Origin: Patiria pectinifera
Lineage: Eukaryota > Echinodermata > Asteroidea > Valvatida > Asterinidae
Reading direction: 5' to 3'
DNA length: 64,000 bases
Assembly (NCBI GenBank): GCA_029964075.1
Contig: CM057149.1
Span: forward strand, 24,938,197 to 25,002,196
Shown: piece by piece, positions 11,608 through 25,500 of the stretch
Layout of the letters: each line of letters opens with the position of its first letter
How positions within the stretch are numbered: position 1 is the stretch's first letter
Translations under genes and position numbers: made by a program
The notes under the pieces: generated by a model
Database searches by the model: none
The model's input: only the letters and a program-made list of their open reading frames with translations
Told to the model about the DNA's origin: nothing

Positions 11608-13065
11608 AATTATTTAATAATAATAATAATAAAAGAACATTTGTAAAGCGCCGGTATCCGCCAAAAATAGGCGCTCATGGCGCTCGAGGAGAAAGTCAAG
11701 TTAGGATTGTGTGTTGTGAGAAGCTTGTTTGTACAGGTGAGATTTTATGTTTGTCTTAAATGTTGTGATGGATGGAGATGATTTGATAGCCAGAGGGAGT
11801 TGGTTCCACACTCGGGTTGACGCTGCAGCAAAGGATCTGTCACCCCATAGAGTGGAGGTCCTGGGCTCGTGAAGCATCATGAGCTCACTGGAGCGGAGTC
11901 CGGTGCGTGCTGTTGAGTACGGGTGGATGAGGTCCATGAGATACTCAGGGGCATTGTTGTGGAGGATCTTGTATACGAATAGGCCCAGTTTGTATTTAAT
12001 TCTGTATGATACTGGAAGCCAATGGAGATCTGCTAGTACAGGAGTGACGTGAGAATGTTTACTAGTGAGAGAGATTAGTCTGGCACTGATGTTTTGTAGT
12101 CGCTGCAAACGGTTTAGTTGATTTAGGTTAATGCCATACAATAGTGAATTGCCCATGTCAATTTTGGATGTGATGAAAGCGTGAACAAGTATTTCAGTTG
12201 TGTGTTTGTCAAGATATTTTCGTATGTGTCCGATGTTACGGATCGACATGCAGACTGATCTAGAGATTGATGTAAGGTGAGGTTCCATGGATAGAGATGA
12301 ATCAAAGATAATACCAAGATTTCTGACTTGATTTGATGGCATGATGGTTGAATCACCAACCCTTATGGATGGAACATGAACTTTGCACGATTGCTGCTTT
12401 GAACCTATGATGATAAATTCGGTCTTTTCATCGTTGACTTTGAGCCAGTTGTGAGTCATCCAAGAACGTACGTCATCAATGCATGTTTCCATCTGCTGGA
12501 TTGCTGAATCAACCTTGTGTTGTTGAGGGTCTGCTGACATATATAATTGGGTATCATCTGCATAGCAATGATAGGATAGACCATGCTTTCGAATGATTTC
12601 ACCAAGTGGCATTGTATACAGAGAGAACAAGACGGGCCCTAGAACTGATCCTTGAGGTAGCCCAAAATCAAGAGAGACAGTAGATGAACTTGAATCATTG
12701 ACCCGGACAAATTGAGATCGGTCATTAAGGTATGATTTAAACCAGTCTAATGCAACTCCATCTATCCCAATACGAGTGTTGAGGCGGCTGAATAATGTGG
12801 GATGGTCAACTGTATCAAAAGCTGCTGATAGGTCGAGCAACACGAGCAATGATATCTTGCGCTTGTCCATAGCCTGCAACAGGTCATTTTGGATTTTGAG
12901 GGTGGCAGACTCGACGCTGTGATTAGCACGGAAGGCAGATTGATGCGGGTCGTGTAGATTGTTCTCAATTAAGAAAGATGAGAGTTGCATTAAGACTACC
13001 CTCTCAAGGGTTTTACTCTAAAAGGGAAAGATTCGAGACTGGTCTGTAATTCTTCATTTCTTCAC
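11608..13065 (-). mobile_element. 5'-truncated CR1/L2-like LINE (reverse transcriptase fragment)
   Basis: A 429-codon open frame (start of frame 12990, end 11701) carries reverse transcriptase blocks in order: QSAFRANHSVESATL, LDLSAAFDTVDH, GLPQGSVLGPVLFSLY, CYADDTQLY (catalytic YADD) and WLKVNDEKTEF, then a C-terminal region with LHWLPVSYRIKYK. Upstream in another frame lies NYRPVSNL (about 13053), the conserved lead-in block, joined by a frameshift near 13018 with a stop. The 5' end, with endonuclease, is missing. The 3' end is a short untranslated region ending in a TTA-repeat microsatellite at about 11608-11632, typical of this LINE group. It is non-autonomous in this state. Confidence 0.9.
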
Positions 13066-14652
13066 AACAACTGAATTATTGGCTCCAGACGTTAATTCGA
13101 CCCTCGCACGGCGCCTGATTGAAATGAAAATCATAATTTCCTTTTTCAGAGTCTTGTAGACGCCCCAAATCGGAGTAAAGTAGTTTTTATTTCTGTTAAA
13201 ACCAAACATACACATTGAAATTAAAAAACAACAACATTGTTTGAGTAGCACGGTGTATCATCTTTGAACCGATCAGGATTGTTTTCCCCGAATAAGATAT
13301 GCCTGGTTTGAAGACGAACTCTATTCTACAGCATCACTACTTTTGGTCGGTGCAATGATGTCAAGTTGAAAGGCGACTACGCGTACGGAAGGTTTGGGTC
13401 AGGGTGTGCGTCTGTGCGGGCAATTTTTTTCCTAGGAGAAATGGGGCCAAGTCTTGCATACTTCAGTTTTTCCTTGGAATCATTGCAATACTCTTAGGTT
13501 CTCGATCTCTTTTGTCCCCTTAATAAAATTATCTCAACGATAAATTTAGAGAAGAAAAATAGTCAATGAAAACGAAAAGCGACGACGTGGATTCAAACAA
13601 GTGATCTTTGTATCCATAGCTCATCTTCCGTAAATATTCTACTGTGGTAGCTCGACGACGACTGTTCTTACTTTAATGTAACTGGTTGACTAAATAACAA
13701 TGCTCTTGATATCATTGTTCTGTTCATGAATAAACACACTGGTCCGATCGAAACTATTGAATTATTCATGACTTGGCACCAACCGTCCTGGGAATGAAAA
13801 TTACGCCGGCGGCGCAGCTATACAAGGGGGGGGGGTACGATCGTTTACATTAATTTTAATACTATCACGTTGTCGTAAAACACGGTCTACATTTTCACTG
13901 CCCGGAAGAAATTGGGCGCAGCCCCCCCCCCCCCCCGGTCGCTTCCTATAGGATTAAAACGGGCTGACTGATGCCGGGGGCGGTACTTGGAGCCGAGGGA
14001 ACCAAACCTTCATTGGCCATATCTTTTGGTGCGCTATTAAATATAGAGGCATAAGGCATAATTCCTCCATGATAGAGGCAACGTCATGTCAATGTTGAGG
14101 GAACCACCATGCATGCGCATCAGCATCCATCGTCCGAGGGTGTTAATGTCTCCTTTGAAAGTTCATAGGGAAGACCTTGTTTAAATAAAGACCCAGTGTC
14201 GTTTTAGTATGTCTATTTCATTTTTTTTTTATTTTGAAAGGAAACAAGGCTGGAATTTTATGCGAGTGTTAAATAGTTCTCTGCAGGGTTTCCCGAGTTT
14301 AATGCCAAAACTGAAGCAGCCCATCCTGTAGAAAACATTGGTACTCGCCTTTTTTCCAGCAGCAATATTTGCGATACAAGGTGAAAAAGAATGAGTAAAT
14401 AACGGTTTCACCTTTGATTATTCCCTCCGAAATAAAAACAAGAAATACGTCACATAATGCATATATCTGTTTCTTTTACTTGTGTCTTATAATAAATAAC
14501 ATGAATAGTACGCAAACTCTCTTCAAGAAACAATAACAAAATGGTGTTTTGTTATCAGGCATCTAATTACCGTATTTTTCGGCATGTTTACAATTTCTGA
14601 TATTAAGGTTGAAACTGTGCTTGCATCCATCATGTCATTACAGAGTTATACT
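13066..14652. other. Intergenic between LINE and C1q gene
   Basis: No gene seen. There are G- and C-homopolymers near 13830 and 13921. A possible minus-strand polyadenylation signal AATAAA (complement at 14228-14233) lies about 420 bp past the C1q stop codon. Confidence 0.35.
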
Positions 14653-15177
14653 TCATACAATTCGAGTCAATAGATAACCGCTGAACGAGATAGGCTGGCT
14701 GACTTCTGCGTCTATTGCATCGGTTGTGGCCAAGTACATCTTGTCCCCCTTCTCTAATTCCAGCATGACGGAGGCACCGGGAACGGAGATGGACGAACCG
14801 GAGGCTGGGGGCGGTGAGCTCTCGGTGGTCACTACGTCAGTCTCGGTGCCACCGTCAGACGACTCCCTGACCAGCTTGATGTAGCTGGCTGGGTCGGAGG
14901 CATCGAGCGCCTCGTGGAAGGTGAAGGCCAAGGCGTAGACGCCCTTGATGGGCGCGGTGAAAACGCCGCTGTCCTCGTCGAAGTGGTTCGCGTCCGGTCG
15001 GACCATCCGGTTGTACAGGCCGATGGCCTGCTCGGGCGTGGTGGGCAGGACACGCTGGGTCCGCTGTGCCGAGAAGGCCACGGTGCGGAGGTAGCGCAAA
15101 TTAGCGTCAGTCACTGTGACAGTCAGCAAGAGAATGGCAAAGCCCACAGCAGGACTAAAGCGCGCAATCACGGCCAT
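14653..15177 (-). CDS. Secreted C1q-domain protein (C1q/TNF-like)
   Basis: Single coding exon of 174 codons. The ATG at 15177 is chosen because the four codons upstream in the open frame lack an ATG. Residues 1 to about 26 form a signal peptide (MAVIARFSPAVGFAILLLTV). The rest is one globular C1q domain: VAFSAQRT at its start, then NHFDEDSGVFTAPIKGVYAL, the matching SVMLELEKGDKMYL strands and the closing ISFSGYLL strand. C1q domains trimerise and act extracellularly as pattern-recognition or TNF-like ligands. No collagen stalk is present, so this is a head-only (sghC1q) type common in invertebrates. A TTTAATAG acceptor-like site just upstream (about 15195) suggests a 5' UTR intron. The coding sequence is GC-rich compared with its AT-rich surroundings. 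The exact ligand is not predictable. Confidence 0.9.
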   Translation of the reverse strand: MAVIARFSPAVGFAILLLTVTVTDANLRYLRTVAFSAQRTQRVLPTTPEQAIGLYNRMVRPDANHFDEDSGVFTAPIKGVYALAFTFHEALDASDPASYIKLVRESSDGGTETDVVTTESSPPPASGSSISVPGASVMLELEKGDKMYLATTDAIDAEVSQPISFSGYLLTRIV

Positions 15178-17049
15178 GGTGAAGCCCACTTATTCCTATT
15201 AAAGAAAGACAACAAAGTTAGAATTCATTAACACCCTCCTGTGATGTCACACTATTGTTTTTCCTCGACATTATTTTGCACGAATGGAGCACGGCACGCC
15301 ACTGCACTCGGCATACGCATATCTCTTTCCCCGTAGGTGATGGGTGAAGCCACGTACAAATAGTTCAACTTCACAAATTTCACAGAATCACAGCATGCAA
15401 GACACTTAGGTTTTCGTTCCCCCCCTTCAATAAATTGAAGTTGGATGGAGCAGAATAGCAGGATTCGAACGGGACCTGTTCATCTATATAGCTCAGCTCG
15501 TTAACCACTATAGGCCACTGTGGCAACTCGGCTACTGTGGCAGCTCGACTATACTGCCGTTCTTTTAAATGCTGTAAATGTAACTAATTGACTAAATAAT
15601 AACAATGATGTGAAGTCATTGTTCTTTTCTTGTGAATAAACACAATTTTCCCATTAATTAGCAAATTCAACAATTCAGATGTACAACGGCCTTCGTTCAA
15701 GCAATAATAAGAAATCTTGGAAGGCCGCACACTCGGCATGTAGCGGTCGTCGCATGAAACATAATCAACAACTATTGGCAAGTTCAATTATCCCCACAGA
15801 GGCTGAAGTATATGACGTTGAAATCTATGTCATAATTATCTTGGTCTATATCCAACTTCTCCAAAGATCTACTAAAAATCTCACCAATTTAGACAGCAAC
15901 AGAATAGGCCAGTTCCTTGATGAGGGTGCTTCTATAATACGCTTGTCCAAGCAAGTGTACCTTCAATGCACTCCGTGCTCTTGAGGCGCCACCATATGTA
16001 ATGGTGGACAACGAAACACAAAAACACTACGTAACACTTTGATACCATACTATTCAAAGATTGTGGACAAAAATCCAGAGTATGCAGTCTCATTTGCCAC
16101 CTGGAGGCGAGCCAAACATTCCGAATATAAGTCACAAGGGTTTGGTCTGATGTACCGATGCATATCTTATGGCATTATTGTTGAGGACCTTTCAAAAGGA
16201 GTCGCATGGATATCCAAAGTTGTGCATCTCAGAACGATGATGAAGGTAGCGAAATTGAAATGAAAACAAAACATACCGCAAATTACGCTGCGAATTCTTT
16301 TCAGATATTTGTATTGTTATTTTTTTAAAGGAAAATTACAGGGCGAGGTGTTAGCTGAGTTCCTTTCAGCAGACGAATCCCGCCGGCCACATCCATCAGT
16401 ATATCAAGGACTCTTCAGTCTGCAGTACAATGTATTATATGACAGACGTGTTACTTTTATTCCCGTGACTGTGGAGTTTCGCGTGCGGATTTTTTTCACT
16501 GATGCATTAACATTCCCTCCTATTTTCGAATTTTCACCTCGATAAATAGATTTACATTTTCAATAGCTATTTTCCTATAGCAATATCAAAGTTATTCACT
16601 TTTGAACGAGACAAAAAACTCATTTGAGCGCGAAATGTGAATGTAAGCCATGTTCAGAGTGTTGCCGACACCCAGGATTGGAATTGAAAATCCGTTCGAA
16701 TTATTAAGTGTTATGCCATCAGCCCGGGGGTTTGTTCGGTATCAAATGAGGGGAATAATGCTCATTGTGATATCTGGCAAGGTATGCACCCCTCGAGTTG
16801 GAAAATATGTGATAGCATTGCAACGTCGGCAGCTTTTTTGGGGCGCTCTCACTTGAAAGAAAAATCCGGTAACGAGCATATTGGCGGCAACTTTGAAGAA
16901 AAAATAACAAAAGTGATAACACCCAAAAAACTGCCGTCGCTCACACTGCAAAGCTACAATTGTATCACACATTTTCCAACTCTAGATGTGCATACCTTGC
17001 CAGCCCCTTTACCGGTGGCCCAATTTTTGGACCGAAGCTGATATAGCCT
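15178..17049. other. Intergenic, no supported gene
   Basis: Contains a degenerate tRNA-like segment at about 15465-15540 (minus-strand B-box-like GTTCGAATCC). Open frames near 15679 and 16309 have no recognisable domains. Confidence 0.35.
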
Positions 17050-17335
17050 ATGTTCTTTCAGCAAAACGAAAACAATTCGTATAGGGATGTATGTGAATTG
17101 TTTTCGTTATGCTGAAAGAACACTCACCTTTTTGTGATCCGTGGACAGAAGTTTAAAACGGGGTTTGTGTTTAAAATTCCGTAACTTGCAAAGTACTTGA
17201 GTGATCTGAATGATTCTTGTACTAAAAGAAAGCTTAGGAATTGGGCTTTCTTATCCTGTTTTGAAAGTGCTGCATGCAGACCTTCATTAAAAAATTGTTC
17301 TGACATTTGGGTTTCCTATTTTTGTACTCACCCTG
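17050..17335. mobile_element. Palindromic TA-flanked MITE, right-half copy
   Basis: From the palindromic centre (TTCAGCAAAACGAAAACAAT and its inverse) through GATCCGTGGACAGAAG to the terminal TACTCACCCTG|TA. The left half is absent. Same family as 49642-50151 and 5992-6316. Confidence 0.68.
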
Positions 17336-19406
17336 TATTATATAAGGACAAGTATTACCCCACACACGTTTCAAAATGTGTTCCATAGTCGTGCCGAACC
17401 CCCAAAAACACAGGGAGCGACTCATCAAGTCAACAACCCAAAAACTTTAGTTTCAGACTTGCACAATTTTCCGATGACTTCGGTGGCATCTCTGAAACCA
17501 AGACGCTCCGGAGACGTCCCGAATGACAGCAATAGCCTGACTCTCCACGAAGTCAAGTGTTAGTATTTCAAACGTCGAACTAAATTCAAATCTTCGGAAT
17601 TATTAGATTAGACACGACTCTGGAACGCCTGACTGAATCGGTCAGAACATTTTTGCATAAAAATGGACACACTACTCGGAGAACAATTTCAAGGAATGTA
17701 TGGATATTGATGTTTATTAAATTGAAACCACTTAGAAATAACAAGTTCTTTAAACGTTTATGATGTTCACCCCAAATCTGGTATCAGTGGCACAATGTTT
17801 CCATTAAATGAATATCACTTTAACATACAGCATTCCACGTATTCAATTAAAAAAAATAAAATATAATGCCAAATCGCATAAAAGGTAATTCCGCTCAAAA
17901 AAAGTTATCAACATATTTGGTGGAAACCAGTCTAAGCATAATTTTGCATTGGAGGCCAAACACTTGCGGCTGAAAAAAACACGGTTCGGCAATGCCTCAT
18001 GCGCGTTCTCAATTACCAACGATTCTGGCATGGGAATGGGGCACAAAAAAGGCTCATTAAAAGGTTGGCATATACATGGTATATGATGCATGACGACGAT
18101 ATATGTTCCCTCTCTTCTTATTACTTGCTGTCGAACCAAACCCGAACCAAAACATGACCTGAACCTAAGGGGGTCACTTGCAACACTAAAGATCATAATA
18201 ATAATAATGGAGTCTTATATAGCGCACGTATCTACCAACAATTGGGTACTCAAGGCGCTGGAAATTATGTCAATTATTAAAGAAAGGTAAATAAAGTTTA
18301 TGAGAAACATGAGACCCATTATATAGCACCTTATAATGGTTTACAAGGTGCTGCGGCGCGCGCACATTGCCTGCCAGAGACACCGGGGCAAACCCCTTCT
18401 CTTAGCAATAAGTGTTACTGGGTTCTACGTGCATTATTACATACACGGGACCTACGGCTTTACGTCCCATCCTTTATAATAGCTTTAGTGAGTCTACTTT
18501 TTGAGGCAATGATGTCTCTGCCAGCGCTTCTAGTTTTTACAAAAAGGATTGTATATAATGTTGAGATAGATGGACATGCTTAAATAAACATAAGTACAAT
18601 GAAAAAGGTGTATTTTAGCAAACTCTGCAGCAAATGACAATGGCGAAAACATCCAAATCCTAGCAATGAGTTGGCAAAGCAAATGACACTGAATTGATAT
18701 GCAAAGGGTATTACAAAGTAATCGAAAGATAACTTGCTAGCTTGCTAAAGTTATAAACTGGAGTACCTTAAATGCGATTGCATCAGAAAGGTCGGTCTAC
18801 TACAGCTTTCCATTGATACCTTACCCGAGCATCAAAGAGTTATAACAGCAATCATACAGACGGTGCTCAATTTAATTATTTCCTCACCGACACCACGGAG
18901 TAATACCAACGTATACAGATGTGCTACTTCGTGAAAACGGCTAAATGGCAAGTTTTATAGTTTCACGAAGTAACACTCATGTGTGCGTGCACACACATCG
19001 GACACTGGCGCCAACGGATTTCGTTTTCAAAGTTACAACACTTTTACAGAAAAACTATTTGAATAAAAACATTTTAAAACGTTTGACAGGAATGTAATTA
19101 ATCCGCATTCTTGTAGAACTGCAGACAATTCTTTAATAAAAAGCCATCTAACTGATGAAATAAAGATAAGTGTTATTTCCTGAAAACGAAACATACCGAT
19201 TCAGCGCACAGTTCGTGAAAACAAAAATCACTCATTTCTGTAAAATACGCGCTCGTGGTGCAAACTCAAGTCCACTTGAGTGTTACTTCTTGGTGTCATT
19301 GACGATTTGTCATGCTAAATAGATACATTGTGTATGTTTGGGTTACCCTTTTTAACGCATCTTCTATCATTCCATGCATAGATTCTTAAACTAAATATTT
19401 TTGTCA
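17336..19406. other. 3' flank of PUS7, mostly featureless
   Basis: Likely includes the PUS7 3' UTR (minus strand). A possible ATTAAA signal complement lies near 19132. Contains the LINE 3'-end-like fragment at 18187-18260; otherwise nothing recognised. Confidence 0.35.
18187..18260 (-). repeat. LINE/SINE 3'-end fragment with TTA-repeat tail
   Basis: On the minus strand GCGCCTTGAGTACCC leads into TGCGCTATATAAGACTCC and a TTATTATTAT tail. This resembles the 3' end layout of the LINE at 11608-13065. Confidence 0.5.
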
Positions 19407-19585
19407 TCAAACATCAGCCTCTGCCATTTCGACAGAGGTGTTGCTCGGTTCCGTCTGTTGGACAGGATTCAGAGTGGACTGGTGAGCTGCCGAGGTGTCA
19501 ATTTTTAGGACCTCTCTGATGGCCATGGTCGCATAGCAGGAGCTGGACAAGGTGAACTCTAGTCTCAGGGCATTGAGATTACCAT
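19407..19585 (-). CDS. PUS7: PUS7 terminal coding exon
   Basis: Acceptor TTATCAG. Encodes [20 protein letters not shown] and EVLKIDTS, the PUS7 C-terminal signature, then an acidic and Thr/Ser-rich tail to a TGA at 19407-19409. Confidence 0.95.
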
Positions 19586-22500
19586 CTGATAAATGGGACA
19601 AAACATACAAGTATAACACCTTTTTTTTATGACTGACACAGGAGTTGGTAAGTTGTGGTAAATACAAATTAGTCTAACCAATCCAAATAGCGCCCTCCTT
19701 TTGTGTCCATCATATCTCGAAATGGACCAATAAGGGGTGAAATGGACCGGATTTCATAGAGTCCAAATTTCATGTGACACTGGAAAAGTTTTGAAGACCA
19801 GCCAGCCGGTGTTTTATCAATCGTTTAAGACCAGCCACGTGACGGGCTCCGACCAATAGGAATGGGTAAATTGTGATAGGCTGAGCAGATAATTGTAGGC
19901 TTATTTTGTGCTGGGGGGGGGCCTTGATGTTAGGGTTCCTGTCTCATGATCAGAGGGTCATCAGGGTTTTGACTCCAGCTGCTGGCAACATGTTGTATAT
20001 TCAGGCAAAACACTTTAACCACACTTGCCTCGATCTCTCTCTCCACCCAGGAGTATGAATGAGTACTGGCATTAGCTGGGGAGTAACCTGCAATGGACTG
20101 GAATCCCATCCAGGGGAACAGGAGTAGGTGTTTCATGCCAAGACAACTGGAGATACGTGTAATGCTGGCCCAATTAATTGGCCATATTGGCTTACAACAG
20201 ATTACTTTTACTTTTTTATTCTGTGCTTGGAAGCCTATGAAGAGATTGGCCCCTGATTTTTTTTGCCGACGCGTCCATTCACAGCTTGACACATTGAAAC
20301 AAATCTGATCTTTTCATCTTTCCCTGCGGCATTTCTATTTTTATCGTATCAAGATTAAAGCAGGGTTTCCCTAATAAACCGGAGGCGTTTTTTTCGGGGA
20401 GTGTTGAGGAAGTTAGTGGCCGGGTCTCATGACCAATGAATCATCACTGACCTGATTCAACTGCTTGTGGTTCTTTGCCTTCCAGTCGGTCCAAGTCTGA
20501 CTGTACTAATGGGATGGAGGCATCGCTGTATGGTACGACTGACCTGAAACAGAATAATCATCTCATGTAGTAAACTATGGGGATTTCCTTAACACCAAGG
20601 CTTGGTATGTGGCTACAGCAAAACAACTCCAAAGCTGGCTCAGGTTGGACTTGAACCCATGACATCCTGATAATTGGTGCAGAAGTGTCAACCCCTCCAC
20701 CACTGAGTTTGTTTCTGCATTCAATAGGGGACGTTGAACAACAGAGGACAATAGGGTCCCCAATTTCCGAGAGGTCCCCAATTTGAATTCATGTAAAAAC
20801 ACATGGGAGGTCTAAAACGTTAGAGTACAAACAAAAGAGGGACAATGGGGGGTCCCCAATTGCAGGCAAGTTTACACACTTGTCTGAGCTTTCCAGGGTA
20901 AGCTGGCTGTTTCAAAGTGTATCCTGGGTACATGAGTCTTCTCCTTTTCCCCCCTTTATTTTGACAAGTCCATTCAGTGGTCATACAAGCACGTCTGAAA
21001 CACACTATGTATATTCTAACCAATGAAATTTCTCCATCTATTAAAGGTATAGTCCATCATTTGTAATTTGTGCATTTTGTTCGTTTGAAGCAACAAACGT
21101 AATCAAAATCTGAAGAAGGGTGCTGAACAACTAACCTGATGAAGTTTCAGCTCAGCTTCAGCTGTATATCCGAGAAAAAGAGCATTCTAGGATCTCAATT
21201 TCAAATCAAAAGTTGCTGCATCATGTTTTAAATTGGGCCTGAATTCAGCGTTCGAGACACGTTCTCACTGAGCTGAATGCAGCTACGCGATGTCGCGCAC
21301 TGATCCGACAAATTATAGCAACAGTGCACGCGTGTGCGTCGTGCCACTGCTTGCCCGTGCTTCGCCGAATAACAAAACGAACTACTAATTTGAATTTCCT
21401 ACGGTGGTCTTAAGAAAGGCCTTCTTTCGCTGATTTCAAAATTTCAGCATCCAGAAAGAATAATTTCACAGAAAGTTTAGTCCCCTTACTATCTTTCAAC
21501 TGAGTATGTTTTTCAACACTTATTACGTCAGTCACTTTTTGGATAGCTGCAAATGATGGACTATAGCTTTAACATTACATGGTATAAGAACTTTTGCAAT
21601 GAACCATGTCAGAGGTCTGCATGTACACATATTACTGTACTAATTATCACACTGATTACACTGATGGGGGATCAGGTTCAGCTGGTGGTGCTTTCCTCGC
21701 CTTCCACTGCTGTGGCACAGATTCGAATCCCAGCTGGGCCAACATGTGGATTAGGTTTTCAGATCCTACTTGATTCCGTAGCTTTCCCTAGAATATCATT
21801 CTGGGGTTTTCTTCCCGCTACTAAAACTGTAATTTCCTTCCACATCTTCTACCAAGGGACCCCTCTGGGTAATCCCGGCCAATTGCCGAATAAACAAACA
21901 AACAAGAAATAACAAACAAACATATGTAGTTGGTCACTGTGCGTGAACCCACTTCACCTGTGCAACTAGAGTGTGACCAATTGGAGAAACCTGCACAAGA
22001 TGACATAACTGGCACAACAGAGTGAGACTGACATTCAAGGGGAGGAAACTTATATAACAAGGCTTGGCGCTTACCAGGAAACATTGGCTGGCTTGACCAG
22101 CATCTTCCTGTATGTTCCAGATAATGAGAAGTCCCTGGCGAGAGAAGGAAACAGGACGGAAAGTTCAATTAGTCATCCAATGAAATAGAAAATAATCACT
22201 GCTACGCCCAGGGAGCTCTAAGAATGAGTGTTGGAAGATAAAATGGGGAGGGGGGGGGGGTGGATGCGCTGATCCCTATTTTGTGGATTTGTCTTTCAAC
22301 AATTTTAACTCCTTTAAACCTCTCAAAATGGTTGTGAAGATGATGAAAACCAGAAAAGATGCCGAATAAATAGTGAAAATATAAACTCTATATGCAACAG
22401 GAGATGAACTTTTTTCAGCTGTGACAGGAGCAGAGGACACTGCAACATCGGTGAACATCCTGACGGAAAGGGAAAAACATCATTCCAACAGGCAAACTGA

Positions 22501-25500
22501 AGATGTACTTTGTCATATATTGTCAGTGCAGTTACATTTGGGTCAATGGTCAACATCTGGCAAAGCCCACAATCTCTGCCGAAAATAGTATCACATTTGT
22601 TGGCATTGTTCTTTAAAGGGCCCATATAATGTAAGTTTTTTTGTTATTAAACATGCAATCTTTGAAAATGTATCTTTTTGTCCCATTTAGCCCTATTCAT
22701 ATCTCATTTGACAATTTCAAAAGGTATACTGGGGCATTTGAGATTTCTATGCCGATGCAAATGTCCATATTCATGAGAAAACTGTAATGTTATTTTAAAC
22801 AGAAACCTCAATGTTACAGCTATCCAGCCTTGGGAATTGATACAAAAATGGAAATGTTCTTGAAATGACACAAACAAAACCCAAATTCTCAATGAACACA
22901 AAATATGGGAAGAGAGGGAGAGAGAGAGTGGGTGCAACAATATTTATTTCTTGAGCCCCTGCCTTTGAAAAAGATTCGAAATCTGTCAAAGATTAATAGA
23001 CATTTTAAAATAAAAATCATGCATGTAAAATGGGACAAAAAATAACAAAGGGCACACTAATTCCTAAATTTATTTTCAAACTGCTTTAAACTACAGGAGA
23101 AAGCATTCTAAATTTCGAAATTTTCAGGGATGCACTTTCGGGATGCATTGACCCAAGGCCCCCCCCCCCCTTCATATAAATCCCCCCTTTCCTAAAAGCT
23201 AGATCCCCGGTGTTTACTTTTGTGGGCTAAGTACATGCAGATGTACACAAAGAAAGTATGCGTTTATTCATCTTTTTAACTTTTAATTTACCATTTTACT
23301 TTACCAAAAAAGCAAGGTTAAACCAACTGAACATCCTGTTGATACCCCCAAGTATCAACTAGCCTTGGCATTCAGACTCATTTCAACGTGGCAGACAACG
23401 TGGCTGTTAATAAGATGTCCCTCGAATCATTGCAGACTGATGTGCATGAACAGATGAAGGACTTACTTGATTTGATGTCTCATTTTCTTAATGTCAAGGC
23501 CGTCGCTGTGCAGCAGCTCCTGGTACCAGTCGCCCACTGCAAGGAATCATGGCATGTTTATTAGACAAAGTTAATGACATCCTTGTAGTCATGTCTCTCT
23601 GTTTATCAGCGACTGTCACATCCAATAAGAGGGCCTAATTGTTCACAATCTTCATGTTGGCATTTCCATTCTTAAAAACACAAGGCGGTGGTTTTTCGGC
23701 TTTACGACTGGCAGCAACTGTTAAAAGAGTGGCACTATGCTGGGTGTGATTCATTGCGCATCGGTACTTAATATATTTTAGTGGCAATATAAACAGTTTG
23801 ACAGTCATCACTACAGTTACTGTTTGAGAACAATTGTTTCCTGGTAATTATGCAGATGAACTTAAAACAAGCTTCTTTTTTTTCAAATATACATCCTAAA
23901 TGAAATATTTGAATACTTGAATGTATGGTTTCTGAATAATTCTTTAATTTTACAACTCTCTGCGAAATGGAATAATACTTAAATTTTACAAAACTCTGCA
24001 AAATGGAATAATTCTTAAATTCTACAACACTCTGCAAAATGGAATAATTCTTAAATTCTACAACACTCTGCAAAATGGAATAATTCTTGAATTTTACAAC
24101 ACTCTGCAAAATGGAATAATATTTAAATTTTTAACAAAACTCTGCAAAATGGAATAATTCTTGAATTTTACAAGTCTCTGCAAAAGTAGTCTTAAAGAAC
24201 TCGTTTTCACTTTAGATGAATGGTATATATAATGTATGTGAAACGCACTGCCAAATTTTATTCAAGTTGTATCTCAAATGTAGCTCCGAGTGACCTCTGG
24301 CAATGTTGTTTCATTCAGCCAGAAACACATTTTGATACAGTATACTACCGGTATGTCTGCACTAAAAAGTACTAGATTGCTATAGATATCGGTCAATAGG
24401 GTTGCAGGCCAGTAAATCGGTCCAAAATTTGCATGCCACGATTTGCATGCACTCAAATTCTTCGGTATTTGAGCATATTTCGGGCCATGAACTTGCGGGT
24501 TTGTAAAAACTATGGTTGGAAGCCGTGCACAGGACTGTGAGCTTGTACCGGTAGCTCTTTGCAATTTGGATGAAATTGGGGCCCTAAAAGCACTATATTT
24601 TGCAGTGGAGTGTATACGTCATTTTTCAAAATGATTTTACATGGTGATCATCTTTGGATGGAAATTTCTCCTTAAAGTTATCAGAAAATTGAAAAGAATA
24701 TGAAAGATGATGAAATAAGCTCTAATTTGATGTGTGTCTTGAACACCTTGGAGAGTTGTTAGTATTTTTCCTGAATTTCTGAAGTGGGGGCATTTATCAT
24801 TGCTGTCTATGGCAGTTTATTTACTGGTCTGCAACCAAAGAGTGCCTAGCAGCTACCTAGAGTGTGCCTTGGGGTTCAACATTTTGTAAAGGATACTTCA
24901 CAAATGTGTATGCTGTTTTTCCGACAATCTAATTATAGAGAGACACTGCAGTTTATGAATGTGTGACCACTGTTCCTACATGTACATGCATGTAGGCCAC
25001 AACTAGACAAGTATGAAGGACAGGCAGACTCATAAAAAAATCAGGTCAAGTCACTGAGCCAGCAACTGATGCATTAAGGTCAGCCATGGGCATCATGGAC
25101 CTTCTTATCTGGTGTTCAATTAGCCAGACATCCACATCAATTAAAACTGCCAGTAGCATCTAACATCATTTACTGCCTTGGTGTGATTACCAGGGTTTTG
25201 TCCATAGTAGGTGTAGCCAGTTTGGCGCAGTGTTGATCCCTGGATGTACATTACTCCGGACATAGACAGTGGCTGTGATCCTAGAAAAGGGCTGTCTTGC
25301 ACCGTTCAAGTATGCTTACTAGGATTTACTTATCGAGGCTGGAGAAGCCCCTTTGACGTGGAGCTGAGCCCTATAAATTGCCCTAAACCTTGGCTATGAA
25401 TGTGGACACTGAGATGGGCTCTCCTTCGACCTTGCCTGGATTAGCTCAGCCCAGCCTGATGAATGTATCTTAGTCCTCAATCAACTTGGAGGCAAGAGCT

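Noticed and set aside
15679-15984. 101-codon plus-strand frame as a gene
   Set aside because: No domain, signal peptide, splice context or conserved pattern; composition like the surrounding AT-rich DNA.
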